64,000 nucleotides of DNA from Cheilinus undulatus (lineage: Eukaryota > Chordata > Actinopteri > Labriformes > Labridae), in contig NC_054884.1 in NCBI RefSeq assembly GCF_018320785.1, positions 26,413,667 through 26,477,666 of the forward strand. Reading direction: 5' to 3'. This document shows, piece after piece, positions 1 through 12,499 of the stretch. The position numbers were made by a program, and so were the translations under genes. The notes under the pieces were generated by a model, which was given only the letters and a program-made list of their open reading frames with translations, ran no database searches and was not told where the DNA came from. Position 1 is the stretch's first letter. The number at the start of each line of letters is the position of its first letter.

Positions 1-504
1 TCAAAATGAAATCAGATTAACTTCTGGTAAAGGTTAGGATAGCAAAAGTTAAAAACCTGATTAAAAATGTTTAATGAAGCAGTTCCTGTTAGCAGAAACA
101 GTCTGCTAACAAGGAAAAGCTTGTCCTCAATGAAAACACTACAATACTGCGAACATAGTGGCTTAAGCAATCTACGCTTCTTTAGCTGCCTTAGCAATGT
201 AGGTATACAGCTTAATCTAAAGCTAATAAGGCTATGTTAGCTTACGCTATGTTTGCTAATGCTAATGTAGCTACACTATGTATGCAGCTATGATTCCTAC
301 ATTGCAAAAGTAGCTAAGTTAGCTTTAGCCAAGTCTGCTGAAGTGCACATTGCTAAAGTTAACCTAGCCACACTGGCTTACATATTAACATTAACTACAT
401 AGCAAGGGTAGCTAAAGCTAAAGAAGTTAAAGTGAGCCACCATTGGTGCAACTACATCTAAAACGGGAAATATGCTATGCCGCAAATGATGTCACTTCAG
501 TCCT
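1..504. repeat. AGCTA-rich low-complexity DNA
   Basis: Roughly 160-440 is dominated by imperfect, irregularly spaced copies of GCTAA, AGCTA and TTAGCT, giving a degenerate low-complexity tract of a kind often seen inside fish DNA-transposon remnants. A 61-codon minus-strand ORF here has no recognisable domain and is taken as chance. No gene is supported. Confidence 0.5.
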
Positions 505-610
505 GGCAGAGGCGGTGTCTGACAGTCATGGTCTTCAAAGGGGGGCATCTGAAACCTCTGGTCTATGCCAGACCCCTCTTTAAAATTTTACCTTCTTATT
601 TTTAGTACTA

Positions 611-856
611 GAAGAGCACAGACCTCCACCATTAGCCCTATCTCCCAACGGTACAGAATCCTTTAAAAATTCCTGGATCCAGACGGTGATCCGGATCATT
701 CCCAAAATCTAATCAGTTCTTCCTTATGCCATTTCTGACATTTCCTAAAAATTTCATCAAAATCCGTCCCCAACTTTTTGAGTTATGTTGCTAACAAACT
801 AATTAACTAACTACCGAACAAACCCACCTGATCACATAACCTCCTTAGCGGAGGTA
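611..856 (-). mobile_element. Truncated copy of a composite interspersed repeat (copy A)
   Basis: The segment shares long stretches with 22,240-22,470 and 44,725-44,970: a block beginning around ACCATTAGCCCTATCTCCCA, then a conserved middle, a run of AAC-type units, and a final segment ending in GGCGGAGG-like sequence (here AGCGGAGG). Read on the minus strand it starts with an imperfect CCTCC..GGAGG palindrome and ends in CTAG followed by T next to a weakened hairpin. That could be a Helitron-like terminus; an RTE-type LINE tail is the alternative. No coding capacity is visible. Confidence 0.6.
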
Positions 857-877
857 TTAAAGAAATAAGAGGTAGCA

Positions 878-1045
878 GATGTCAGTTTAGCTCAGTTGGT
901 AGCAGGTATACTGGTACACTGGTTGTTGGATCGAATCCTGATCTGGTCTCTCCCACTCTCCCTCCCTCTCCTCCTTTCCTGTCTATTTGGCTGTCCTATC
1001 AAAATAAAGGCAAACAGCCCAAAAATATTCAGTTGAAAAATAAAA
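878..1045 (+). mobile_element. tRNA-derived SINE, plus orientation
   Basis: The head resembles a tRNA gene: an A-box-like TAGCTCAGTTGG at 888-899 and a B-box-like GGATCGAATCC at 928-938. A pyrimidine-rich body (CTCTCCC, CCTCCTTTCC) and an A-rich tail with AATAAA-like motifs follow. The body matches the minus-strand elements at 12.1 and 38.6 kb. The tRNA part lacks a full cloverleaf and continues straight into the body, so this is a SINE and not a tRNA gene. Confidence 0.7.
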
Positions 1046-2039
1046 ATAAATCAGAGGGACCACTTTGCTCAAAGGTTTGCCAAAAGTAACATAAACCAAG
1101 ATTCTTGCAGAAGCAACACATGAAAAATATATGTTTCCTTTAGATTTCAAACCCTGCCTCAGGTGTGACAGTGTTATGCTTTTTAACAGCCATCTAACCT
1201 GAAGTCCTTCTTATGACTTCTGTCACGTATGAGGGTCTCACATTTCCTGATTAGGAAAAAAATCAAGTTAATGTAATCCATGCAAAAATTACATTTCCTT
1301 TATTGGGTGAAGCGAATTAGTGTTGTATGGAGGAGATACGGTTGTTTAAATACCATAAGTGGTATTCCAGTTCATCTCCATTGTCTTGGGCTGAAGACAA
1401 TCTCAGAGACATACATCTGAAAAACCTCTGCAAATAAAACCAAAATTATCTCCAAGGATAGATACTACTGTGGGAAATGAGAAAATATGTTCCTTTTAAT
1501 TTGGATTAACCGACCTTAATTCAGTGTGTTAGAGCAAATCTAGCGTGCTCATGGATGTAACTAGACTTGTTCCGGAAAAAAAAAAAGGAGTTCAGAGAGA
1601 GATGATCATTTTGTGATCACAAGCGGGACGGCTTATAGACACTAAATGTTTGAGAGCAAACAATTTTCTCTCCAGCTGGCCTCTTTATAGATCATGAAAA
1701 TATACTACTTAAATCAATGGGAGACATCCCACACACAATGGCAGCCCTGCTGTTCAATGATGGCTTTTGTATTGGGGATAATCTGCTCAGGTCATCAATC
1801 ATGTCAGGCATCCTCCTCTGATGTAATGGATTGAAACATACCTATTAAAAAACAACTCTCTGAGTCTTTTATTCACTAAAAGAAGATGTAAGTGAGTGTG
1901 GATTATCTGTAAATGTTTAGCTCCATACTAAGGGATTTTACACAAAACACCAAGGGACACAATAAGGGAAACTGTTCCAAATTCCCTGTCAGGCATGTGG
2001 CGAGACAGGCACTTTCACAGTAAAGACTCCCTGGTTGAG
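1046..2039. other. Intergenic DNA, no gene recognised
   Basis: AT-rich single-copy-looking sequence without a codon-biased ORF or recognised repeat. The only simple tract is a short run of A at about 1,577-1,587. Confidence 0.4.
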
Positions 2040-2560
2040 CTGGAAATGTACAATTGACCCTGTCTGCCTCTTCAAAATGGTGCAACATTATAACCTGGGG
2101 GAATGTGTTGTCATCCAAATGAGATAAGTTTATTTTCTGCGATGTAGCATTTGTTCCATCAGGCGGGGAGGCTATAAAGCTCGCAGGATCAGCGGGGAGT
2201 CGAGCTCGGCACATGTGGAGCCCGACGAAAAGGCTTGGCCACCGCCCAAATCTCTTCCTCTGCCTTCTGTGCGGGCCCGGCCTCGGCAAGCAGGAGGCCG
2301 CAATATTGTGGAACAAATTTGCTCTAATCTGAGCGTGCTGGTCCGGGGGCTCCGGTGGGAAGGCTGCTCTCATGTGCCCTCCCCGCCTGTCCCACAGATC
2401 AGCCCAGTTTACCCTTCGCAGTGCCAACAACACCGCAAGACGGATGAGATGTCGGCGGGGGGGTTAGAGCTGTCGGGAGCTCGGCCCTTCCATGGACCGC
2501 TCATGTGTGCTCTCAGCAGGCCGGCGCTTTGCCCCGGAGAAACAAGCTGAGTGGAGAAGA
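2040..2560. promoter_or_regulatory. Candidate conserved non-coding block
   Basis: A repeat-free island, markedly richer in G+C than its flanks, with overlapping ORFs on both strands (176 codons minus, 111 codons plus) that show no protein domain. Open frames on both strands are expected where GC content reduces stop codons. The composition contrast suggests regulatory DNA or an unrecognised exon. Cross-species conservation was not tested, so this is inference. Confidence 0.3.
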
Positions 2561-3500
2561 GCTGGCACAGGATAGGTCAGCTCCCACCTGCATCCTCTAA
2601 AGCCAATACTGAAACAACTTTTAGAACTTGAAGATTCTAGAAATCTGGATTAAAGTAGAAAAAACAAATATGCCAAAATCAAGAGTCTCATCAAGTATCC
2701 ACAAAATCCAATAGAATACTTGAAAAATGAGCTAAAAAGCAGGTTGTTATCCAGTGTTAAAGTTATAAATATTCCTGTTCAAGTCTTTAAAAAGTTCTAA
2801 CTTTCTCCTCAATAAATAAATGGAAAAATCTCTTGTGAAAGTGTCATTATGAAAAAGGATATGCGTCCAATCTTTTCATTCTATTCCAATTTCTTCTTCA
2901 ACGAATCAATATTGTTTGTCGTCTATTTCAACCTATATGATCATAGGAAAAAAAACACAAAATCTGGAGAAATATTATGGGAAACAGAATAAATTGGAAT
3001 GTAGGGATTTATGCCCTCTTAGGGCTTCCATACCATGCAGCACTTCAGTGCAGATTTATTACCTACTGCATTTGAATACACATAATAGTTTGTAAAGCAA
3101 CAAAATAAACACTTAAAACAGCTTTAAAAGTATTTTAAAGGCACAGCAGTGGTTTATTCCATATCTTATACTCTTTGGGAACAGCTAGACATCTTTTTGC
3201 ATTACAGCTCTTTAATATAGATGCATCAAGTGCGCCTTTTATCAGACTGATTTAACTCAAACCCTTAGGAGAGGATGAGGTCCTGCCAATGGTTCATTTT
3301 AGCTGGTCGCTGAATGGTGGCTTCAAATTATGTTCCAGCTGCGTCATAAGCCTTTTTTTCACTCATGTGCTACTGTAAATTAACCAAAAGTCTCAGGACA
3401 GGTTGTCCCTGTCCCTGTTCCAGCTCTTCCTGTCCACACATGCACCTCATACCAGCATGAAAAACATTATCAGCCCCACGCACTCACTCAGTCTCCATTT
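2561..3500. other. Intergenic DNA, no gene recognised
   Basis: AT-rich sequence with no supported gene. The last part (from about 3,240) becomes more balanced and leads into the Tc1 relic. Confidence 0.4.
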
Positions 3501-3529
3501 TCAAACATTTGTGATACTAAATGGGTTCT

Positions 3530-4385
3530 GAAGAGGTCAGTGACTTAAGCGTGGTACTGTGATGGATGCAACCTTTGCAATAAGACAGTTCGTGAAATAC
3601 CATCCCTGCTGGATATTCCACTGTCAACTGTATGTGATAGCAGTATAAAGTGGAAGCAACTCTGCCACAAAGCAGAAGTCCAGGTAAAATCACAGAGTGC
3701 AGTCAACGACAGCTAAGGAACGCCCTGCTGGTTTCATAGCTGAAGAGTTCTGGTTTCCATGGCTGAGCAGCTGCATGCAAGCCTCAAATCACCAAGTCTG
3801 ATGCCTTGCATCGGCTGGAGTGGCGTAAAGCACACCGACACTGGACTGTGGAGGGGTGGAAACGTACTCTGTGGAGTGACGAATCACGCTTCTCTGTTTA
3901 GCAGTCAGATGGGTGAGTCTGGGTTTGGCGGATGTCAGGAAAACATTACCTGCCTGACTGCATTGTACCAAGACATTTTGGACAATGCTTTGCTTCCAAC
4001 TTTGTGGCAACAGTCTGAGGAAGGCCCTTTTCTTTCCCAACATGACTGTACCACAATGCACAAAGCAAGGACTTTAAAGACATGGTCCCATGAGTTTGCT
4101 GGGGAAAATCTTGACTGGCCGCCACAGAGCCCTGACCTCAACTCCATCAAGAACCTTTGAGATGAACTGGACCTTCTTGTCCAACATCATTGCCTGGGCT
4201 CATAAATGCTCTACAGAATGAATGGGCTCAAATTTCCACAGAGAGCCTTCCAAGAAGAGACAAGACGTTTGTTTACAAGTAGAAAATGGGGACTAACTCC
4301 ATACTGAAGTACATGTATTTCAATACATTGTCATTACAGTCTTTGTAATAGTAACACGGTTGAATTCTTTTGTCCATATAGTGTA
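3530..4385 (+). mobile_element. Tc1-type transposon relic with broken transposase
   Basis: The N-terminal helix-turn-helix portion is recognisable at 3,550-3,660 (cf. 38,890-39,000). One frame at 3,759-4,160 carries later transposase pieces: SGVKHTDTGLW, then QDILDNALLPTLW, then SQHDCTTMHKARTLKTW (second catalytic Asp region) and DWPPQSPDLNSIKNL (the motif leading to the third acidic residue). The segment between the WSDE-type region and QDILDN is deleted. The right end, TTTGTCCATATAGTG near 4,371-4,385, resembles a Tc1 terminus; no left inverted repeat is seen. It is a dead copy of the same family as the 38.9 kb element. Confidence 0.8.
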
Positions 4386-7300
4386 TGTCGCCATACTTAA
4401 GAATGCCTGCTTTTAACTCTAATATCAGGAAACTTTACAGAAACTTTTAAATCAATATTAAAGGAGTGGATTTGACAGATGTCTTGTGCAAACAGGACCC
4501 TTAAATTCATATTGAGAGAGGTTGCATCCATTTTTGCTTCCACTGTTTCTAAAGCGACTCACTACTCTTCAAGTTAATTTTGGTGTATTTTAATAAATTC
4601 AAACACTAAAACATTAAGTTGTGTTCTCATTGTCTCTTGTCTTCCCATTGAAACCAAACAGAGATGACAGAAGACATTAAGTGATAGCTGTCCATTCCCA
4701 GCACAAAAGCCATAAGAAAAAACACGTCTGTGATACATTTACTACTATAGAGCTCCCACACAGCTAAGCGAGGACCCTCCTGTTGTCAAGGACTACATTT
4801 AGATTAAATGTGGTGCCATAAGCGCCAACAGAGACAGGTCACGTGCTCTGCTGGGGACTGTATCCATCAGCTTCCAGTCATTTTACAGCAGCATGCAAGG
4901 CTCCTCGGCTCACGATTGATCGAGACAGGAAAGGAGTGGGAGTGATGAAATGTATAGAAGATAATTATTTATGGCGGGGATGCTACCATGCTCCTCCAGC
5001 ACTTTATTTCAGGCAGCTTCTCAGGGAGTAAACATTGTTTATACCACGAGAGAGAGAGTTAAAACTCAAGATTGTCTACTTAAGATTAATGCTAAGAGCA
5101 TGCAATTTGAGTTGTAATGGATTCATCATAGAGAAGTGATGAATTCATGACAAATCAAGAATTAGTGAAAGTGTGCCTTCTTCAAAATGGAAGATTTTGC
5201 ATGAAATATGAAAAAAGGAAAAATGCTGTAAATCTTTTCTTCATTCACACATTTTTATAGATTCCAGTATTTGCCAAAAGAAGTCAGATGAACACATTTT
5301 CTCAGTTGGCAGTCGCTGATAAAGACAAGAACTGTGTCCACTCTTTATCGAAGTTTGAATGCAGTGCATCCTGCAGATCATTACAACCTCTTAAAATCTA
5401 CTTAGGCAGGGTAAATCATGGGCAGGTTGCCTGTTAATCACAGCACATACAAAATTCAGACAGCCCTTACATTATAACATAGTTTCAAACATTCAAAAAA
5501 TGGAAAATTTCCACAAATTTTCTGAATGAGCTGCATGTGTGAATACCAACAGTTGATTATTTTTTTGTGCTGACTTTTTCACAAGCCCTGAGTAAATTTT
5601 CCATGTGAAAATGAAGTGAGTCAGTTTGGAAATGCACAAGAAATAATCAGGAAAATTCAGTGGGAGCTGGCAGGTGAGGTTTTACTACAGTATGACTTAA
5701 GCGCTCTTCATGCCTGTAATAAATAAAGCTGTTTAGTACTTTCTTACTTGCCAGTATGTTCTTTTGCAAAGATAAAAGGCAGGTGGCAAAATTAAAGGTA
5801 TGCTTGGGAAATTAATATGGCATTTTGAATATTTCTCACCCTCAGCCACCTTAACTGCCCCCATTTTTTCTCTTCCTCTCCTTTTAGTTCTTCTGATTCA
5901 TCTTCATGTCCAGCATTGCTTATTAGTCATTTGATTTCTTTTCTGTCCTCACTTAACCATTTCACCCTCACTACTACATGGGGATCACAGAGGAAATATT
6001 CTTCTTAAAATTAAACTTGGGCCAATCTCACATTTTTTGGCTTTATCTATAGCATTATAAAATCACGACATTGATGAGGAAATAATTTATTTATTCCTGT
6101 GAAATACTGAGTTGTTCTGAGAGTGGCCCAAAATGAGAAATCTTGAGCCCCTCGAAACTAATGAGTTCAAAAGAAGTTTTCGGTTGTGTTAGTGTGAAAA
6201 TAGATGAAGCATCCTATCTTAACAGTGAAATTAAACAACATCAGGACAGTTAGGTCTGTCATGTATCTACAGCTATGTATAGATATATAGATATAGATTA
6301 ATGACAACAGTTGGGTTTGACAGTGAGAGTTTTAGAATGATCATGAAGGATAACAAGTATGAAAATGCACTTTAATCTGTGCAAAACAGCAAATGGGAAG
6401 CAAATATGTTGCACTGACACCTTAAAAAGACATTATATAATGCTGTACATCATTTTGTTTTTAAAGGATTCATAATATTTATGAATTCTTGAAACTTTAT
6501 TCATGATATAATTGACATTTGAATGTTAATGAGTTATTGATTACTGCCAAGTAAAAACTGGAGTGTTGATATCTCAGTGTTAAACATTTCAGAGTAGATT
6601 TGATCTCCCAAAGTTTAATTTTAATTTCATTCTGAGTGAAATAGCTTCAGTGTTGGCATTACTTGACAGTCTTGATCCATGCTTCGCCCACTGCCGTTTC
6701 ATATCTAGGGATATGTAGGTATAGATTTCCCATCATGCCCTTGGGCAGAATTTTAAGATGGGTTTTAGATGTGTTTTGACGTTGCCTGAAGCACAGTGGT
6801 TGATGCTAGTATTCCTTTGCACATGTTTCTGGTGAATTGCTGTATTTTTTTCAGATGTTTAACACTTTTGCACCATGAGTGAAGTTGTTATCTGAGTTAG
6901 TCACTTCCCATCTGTGATGGTGGTAGAGTAATATTATATGTTATATATTAATGAGTACTTAATGATGATGTTTGCACAAGTCTTGTGGCATCTTCTTAGA
7001 TATCCTCATTTGTGGGATAAAATTAAGGAACTATCACAAATGCTCTATTCTGCTTCAGTTACTGATACTACTACAACAAAACAAAGAAGAACTCCACTAA
7101 AAAAGCAGAATAGTGTTAAAAGAACTTTTAAATGTGTCAGAAAATATCTCTTTGAGGGTTAGACATTTACAATATTCAAGATCCTACAACCCACAAAAGC
7201 AATATAACTTGGGGGAGGTGTTGACTTTAACACTATAGGTGTTGAATTAACACTGATGTTTTTGCAGTGTAGACTCTCCTAAATCATCATCACTAATCGT

Positions 7301-8039
7301 CATCACTGTTGTGTTAGGTTTTAATGAGTGAGTGCTAGGGTTTTACTCTATTTAGACTTAATTTAACTCTAAAATGTTAACACTAGAAGAAGGGTTAATT
7401 TAACACCATGGTTGGGACTATAAACACGTGGATACTGTGTTAAATTCAACTTATTGTTACTTGAACGCTGCAAAATATACTGTTTGATAAGGAGCAAAAT
7501 CCATGAGTGCCTATGACTGACCATTCAGTATTGTAGTTGCTTTATAATGCATTTTAAGTATGTTTATAAAGTGTTATATTGAGGCGAAATGTTACTGTAA
7601 ATTTACTAAAATGAACATTTAAAATGGCCGTGCAAACAATCATTGACCTGGATTGGATCATTGGAGTTTAAGTTGTTTACTCAATGTAAGGGATTTCATC
7701 AGGGTATTTCATTATATTCTGGTTTTTCTCTGCCATATGTTAAATGTGCTTGTGCTCCAGCTTTTGTGTGAAACATTTTGTTCAAAATATGTTGCATTAA
7801 TAAATCCCATGTGAATTTCTGCACAACCAACTGTGACGATGCATCCTACAGCAGGGTTAGCTTTATTATAATACACATGCTTCGTATGTCTGTTGCTGAT
7901 AATTAATACAAATCCAAAAAGGATTACATATATCAATATAAAAACACATATTCTGACAGGTCACATTAATGATGAATAGTAGTTATCCCAAACCGGCCTG
8001 TGCCTATAGATTATAGTTCTTTAGAAATGAGAAAGACTG
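4386..8039. other. Intergenic DNA with one MITE-like patch
   Basis: No gene is supported in this AT-rich stretch. A balanced-composition patch at about 4,740-5,040 could be regulatory. At 7,205-7,450 repeated AACAC/GTGTT motifs (GTGTTGAATTAACAC and variants) look like a MITE remnant. A short GATA/TATA tract lies near 6,275-6,300. ORFs of 60-75 codons here show no domain. Confidence 0.4.
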
Positions 8040-8560
8040 GGAAGCTTACACTTTCACATTGTCCATCCTTAGCCAGCTTTCAGGAGCCTATTCTAGGAAA
8101 CTTTCCAGCTGCAAAGCCGAGCTGAGCACCGTTAAGCACCCGAGTACACCCCGAGCCATTTTCCATCTGCAATAAAGCCCGTTTGAAACAGGGCAGAACA
8201 ACAGAAAAGTTGACTTGTTAACACGGGGAGAAGCAGGAGGACTTGTATGGTCTCAAATGAGCAGTCTGGGGCATTTTCATGCACTCAGGGGGAAGGGGAC
8301 GGGAGGTGGGGGGGTCTGGAGGAGGGATGGAGGGAGGGGATGTGGGGGGTTGATTTCCATAGCAACAGTCAAGTCCCCAGCTGTCATGTTTGGGCTGAGA
8401 TAGGTGCTGTGAGCATAGGGACCACTTAACCCCGGCCACACTTCAACTTAGGAAGTTAAGATGCTGCTGAGTGTCTGTGCTGGGCCTCACTTAAAATGCA
8501 AACTCTATCCCCGAGGGAGGACAAGGGAATGCTCCTGAATTAACCCGGGATACAAGAAGT
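8040..8560. promoter_or_regulatory. Candidate conserved non-coding block
   Basis: Repeat-free, GC-richer than its flanks, containing a purine-rich G-run tract (about 8,288-8,350). Three short overlapping ORFs on both strands are consistent with composition alone. Classed as possible regulatory DNA from composition only. Confidence 0.28.
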
Positions 8561-10735
8561 ATGAGGAGGAAAAAATCTCACCATAAATAATCAGCCATCA
8601 GTGTTTTTGGGTGTCACTGAATGCAGAAAAAACATGGCAAGAGCAGGCCTAAAAAACTATGAATCCCCACGTTACTATCAAGTATATCATGACAGTACTA
8701 ATGAATTTGCAAGGCTCTGTGGTTTTGTGACATCAAAATGTTTAGGAAATGCTTTTATTGAATGAAATCCTGGCAGATTTCTCTTCTAGGAGAAACCATC
8801 TTTTGTTTTTTATATGTAACAATAAATGATCTTTTTCTTATTTTTTGCCCTTGTGCAGATCACACGGTTTGTCTCTCCAATTACAAGCATCTGAGATCTT
8901 TTTCTGCTAAAATTTGCCAGCTGAGTTCATATTATGTTGGAAGCTACAAGCCTGAGCTTAGACAGGGGACAAGGTTTTATTACTGTGTTTAAATTGAGGC
9001 TCTTTAGCTGCTGAAATACACCACAGACCAAGCATGAGAAGCAGAGAAAAGGAGGGTAAAATGTAGAAGGAAGTTTCCTCAGGTATCAGGTGCTGGCAGT
9101 ACACTTGTTTTGACATTCTCAAATGATAAATCAACTTATGTTAATTATTTGCGGGGCTAAATATTCTAAGGTTAAACAAATACAATCTGATTTATTTGAA
9201 ATATGCTGTTAGGACTTTGTTATGGACTTTAGTTCTTAAAATGTGGGTATTTGGTCACCAATTTACCTAAAGCAGCTGTCCATCCTTGTTTGCACTAGTT
9301 GCTGATGTGACAAACAATTCTGGAGCAGTTTGGTGCATGTCTTCCCCAATTGATGCCTGGTGTTAAAAAGGTAAGTTAATGTGAAAATACAAAAACTGCA
9401 GTTCCTCAAGTGTCCACTTGGGGCTCGCTGCTGAAGCACCAGTCACATATACACCCCATGTTAAAAATGGCAATTTTTACAGCAGTAATTAACAAGCTTA
9501 AAGCCTGATTTAAGGATGCATTTACCTGGGAATAGTTCATGCCTTTATGGGCACACATTGCATATATTTGTTTTGGTTTTTGTCAATATGGCGTCACCAT
9601 GAATTGGTGTCAAAACCCCCCTTCGATCAGGATTCATCCAGTATTTTCTACAGTCTATAGTCATACCCCAATTTTCGTGTCTCTATAAAGTGGTCCCATT
9701 GGAAAAAAAGACATTAGTTATATCACCCTAGTCTAATTTCTTGGGTAGGCTTTCAATAAAAGATTAAGCTAACTTGTCTTAGCTCATCTTATGCTAAGCT
9801 AATGTAGCTGGCTATTGAAGGTTGCGAAAAGTTTTGTTGTTGGAGGTACAACCCAAACATAAAGACTTCCCTTTATCTTATGCAACTCACTAAGAAACAC
9901 AGTGAAGGGTTTCCTCCAAAAATAAACAAGTTTGTTTGTCTGGTTAAACTATTGCCAGTTATTAAGAAATAACTTTAATATAGCAGACACCTTTATCAAG
10001 ACTGTTGTATTTTCACAGCTCTATACTGCCCTTCTCTTTCAGTCTCTATCTATCCAGCAGTTAATTGAGATGATGTCCGTATGAACACACATTGTCAAGT
10101 ACTTTCCCTGTACCATACTTGCTTGTAACCTGCAGTTTCCACAGGATCTGAGTCTGCACGGTTTCATCTGCTAATAGGTTTGTGCTCTGACATTCACTGG
10201 ATCAGAAGTGGAGAACAATGCACAAGGTCAAAAGATGACAAGTTCACATGGGAATAAAGAAAACAACATACAAACAGCAAGTTTTTTGCATCCCTGATGA
10301 TAATTTGCTTCATGTTTTGATGTAAGGTTGATTTAGCGATGACATGAATGATTTGCAGTGTGGATGCTCTTTGCATTCACCCAGTGAGTCCTGCTGTCCA
10401 GGCTGATCTGCTCTGTGCTGACTGAGGCAGGCTGGCAGTGGGCTCTGCTGAAAACAGACTTGGTGTGTATCTATCTATGTATACTAAGCCAAGTTCAGCT
10501 GGGGCCTAGAAAAGCTCAGATTGCTTTGATTGGTTTATTTTGTCTTTTAAACTCCCACCAAATAAGCAAATCACTGCTACCAAAAAGAAAATATGTGCAT
10601 AAGAATAGCTAATATGTCACCAATCACTGTTACATCTTTGTAAAGATTATCGTATTCTCAAATAACTGGTATCCATCATATTCAAGATGATACTAAGCAT
10701 GGATAAACTTGACTGGAAATTGTATGAAATTGGCC
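8561..10735. other. Intergenic DNA, no gene recognised
   Basis: AT-rich sequence without a supported gene. About 9,590-9,830 (ATGGCGTCACC... to AAGCTAATGTAGCTGGC) looks like a fragment of an interspersed element because of its AGCTAA-rich end. The rest appears single copy. Confidence 0.35.
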
Positions 10736-11290
10736 TCCTTTGCACCCACCAGGCAGCACGGATTTTCATTTAAATGGAGTCGACTGCAGTTTAAACAGCG
10801 ATTGGTCTCCGTATGCAGGATCCTTTGGCCTCCTCTGAGCTTTTCAAACAGCCTTCCTCAACATAACAGATATTGCCCACGACAGGCCAGACAAAATGTC
10901 CCTGTTGTTTTGCAAAAGGGAAAATGTGGCATTGTCCCTCCTCGGCGGTCCCCTTCTGGGTGTGAATGGCCATCTAATCAAGCTCTCCCTTTCACTGCAG
11001 CTGGTTTACAGCGAGCAGCGGGGCTGACCTCTGAGGGGCCCGCCTCCCCCCTCCCCGTCCTCTGGGACCCTTCAACAAGCTTTAGAGGCCAAATGAGGTG
11101 TAAGTCTATTAAAAGGGAGTTTGTGTGTAGATCACAGTCCCTCTGGGGGTGGGAGCCTTTGCCTTGTCATTCAGGTGCGGCTAATTTCCTTCTGCTCCAC
11201 ACGCAGACGTGAGGCCTGCCCGTGGTCCTCCTCGCCGCTGCTAGAATTTCAAATGATGGCTTCTTGCAGAGGCAGCAGGTGATTTATTAA
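10736..11290. promoter_or_regulatory. Candidate conserved non-coding block
   Basis: A repeat-free block with balanced composition, polypyrimidine stretches (around 11,040-11,065) and ATTA/TTAAT core motifs. A 167-codon plus ORF covers it, but its translation has no domain, no codon periodicity obvious by eye and no splice context matching a known protein. Regulatory DNA is the preferred but untested reading. Confidence 0.3.
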
Positions 11291-11889
11291 AATGGAGCAG
11301 TGAAACAGAGAGATGTTGCCTTTTTTACGTCTTGAGTTTTGGTCACAATGGATGCAGTATGGCTGTCTGGTGTTCCCAAGGATCCACTTCGTTTATGATC
11401 CTCATAAGTACAGTACAAATATTACTGAATGCAAATTAGGTGGAAAATAAACCACTTTTACCACATAGAATCCTAATCAGATTGGATTTTAGGACTTAGT
11501 TACTCCCTGTTCACTGGGATGTGGAGCTAGAGAAAAAAATAGTGAGTCTGAAAATAAACAACCACTGAAAAATGGTGACACATATACCTGCTGTCACATA
11601 GTTGACGTCATCATGGTTGTGAGCCATCATAGATAACATTGATTAGTTAGTTGGACAGTGGGCGTCTGATGTCAGTAAAGCACGTAGCTTGCATATAGAA
11701 AAAAATAAACAGCTACTTCCCACCTCACTTTCATCCTCTCAGAAAACAGTTGTAAAGTTTGTGTATTGTTATGATTTTGGCCCCTAATACCATCTCATCC
11801 TCTTACCATTTGCTTCCATTGCTCACTTTGTTTTGGTGTTTGATTTCCTTTTTCTGGTTCCCCTGTCGTAATTTCCTGTTGTTGACATG

Positions 11890-12440
11890 AATGTTCAAAG
11901 CTTTCAAAATAATGCTTTCTCACTGGGCGTGAACCGGACCGTGGTTCAGTTTGGTCCAGACCTTGCCTTACCTCTTTTGGTTGGACCAAGGTCCGGCTGT
12001 TTGACCATGGTCCAGGGCAGGTTTCATACCTGCCATTTAGGTTTGGATAAAACTAAAAAGACCGGACTGAACAATGTAGGCATGACAGGACCCTTGGGTT
12101 GCTCTAACACTAAATCTGTTTGCTCTGCTTTTTTTTTTATAAAGATTTATTTTTGGCCTTTATTTGAAAGGACAGTGGATAGGGTTGGAAGCAGGGGAGA
12201 GATATGCAGGGAATGGTGTCATGGGCCGGATTCGAACCTGGGTCGCCTGCGTATATGCCATGCGCCTTAACCACTCGACTACTGGCGCACCCCCTGTTTG
12301 CTCTGCTTTTAAAAGAGCCATGGTCCATTTCCACAGATAGTCCAGTTCATTTGGAGTGGTGTGAAAGCTCAATTAAACTCAGGTAAACTCTGGTCTCCTT
12401 AAAAACAGGGGTCTCAGTTTACTTTCAAATAAACCCCGGG
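11890..12440. mobile_element. MITE-like element interrupted by a SINE
   Basis: Two half-elements flank the SINE at 12,133-12,293. The left half is rich in GGACC/GGTCC motifs (GGACCGTGG, GGTCCAGACC, GGACCAAGGTCCGG); the right half contains CATGGTCC and CAGTTCATTTGGAGTG. The flanks rejoin perfectly when the SINE and one copy of its 17-bp target duplication are removed. Class is not assigned with confidence. Confidence 0.45.
12133..12293 (-). mobile_element. tRNA-derived SINE, minus orientation, with 17-bp target duplication
   Basis: On the minus strand the element begins GGGGTGCGCCAGTAGTCGAG, carries a B-box GGTTCGAATCC (plus GGATTCGAACC), a body with CTCTCCCC, and ends in an A-rich tail (plus poly-T at 12,129-12,138). 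The 17-bp direct repeat CTGTTTGCTCTGCTTTT occurs at 12,116-12,132 and 12,294-12,310, the signature of LINE-driven retrotransposition. The exact tail boundary inside the T-run is ambiguous by a few bases. Confidence 0.85.
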
Positions 12441-12499
12441 GCCGTTCATTTGAGGTTTAAAAGCAAAGCAGAGCAACTTGTGAACCAAAGGCACCAAGT

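Noticed and set aside
878-945. Possible tRNA gene
   Set aside because: A- and B-box-like motifs are present, but no full cloverleaf could be drawn and the unit continues into the body of a SINE found elsewhere in the window.
1903-2550. Overlapping ORFs of 176 aa (minus) and 111 aa (plus)
   Set aside because: They lie in a GC-richer patch, overlap in antisense and contain no recognisable domain or splice context; kept only as a candidate regulatory block.
10709-11212. 167-codon plus-strand ORF
   Set aside because: No family resemblance, no exon structure, sequence looks like non-coding DNA with few stops.
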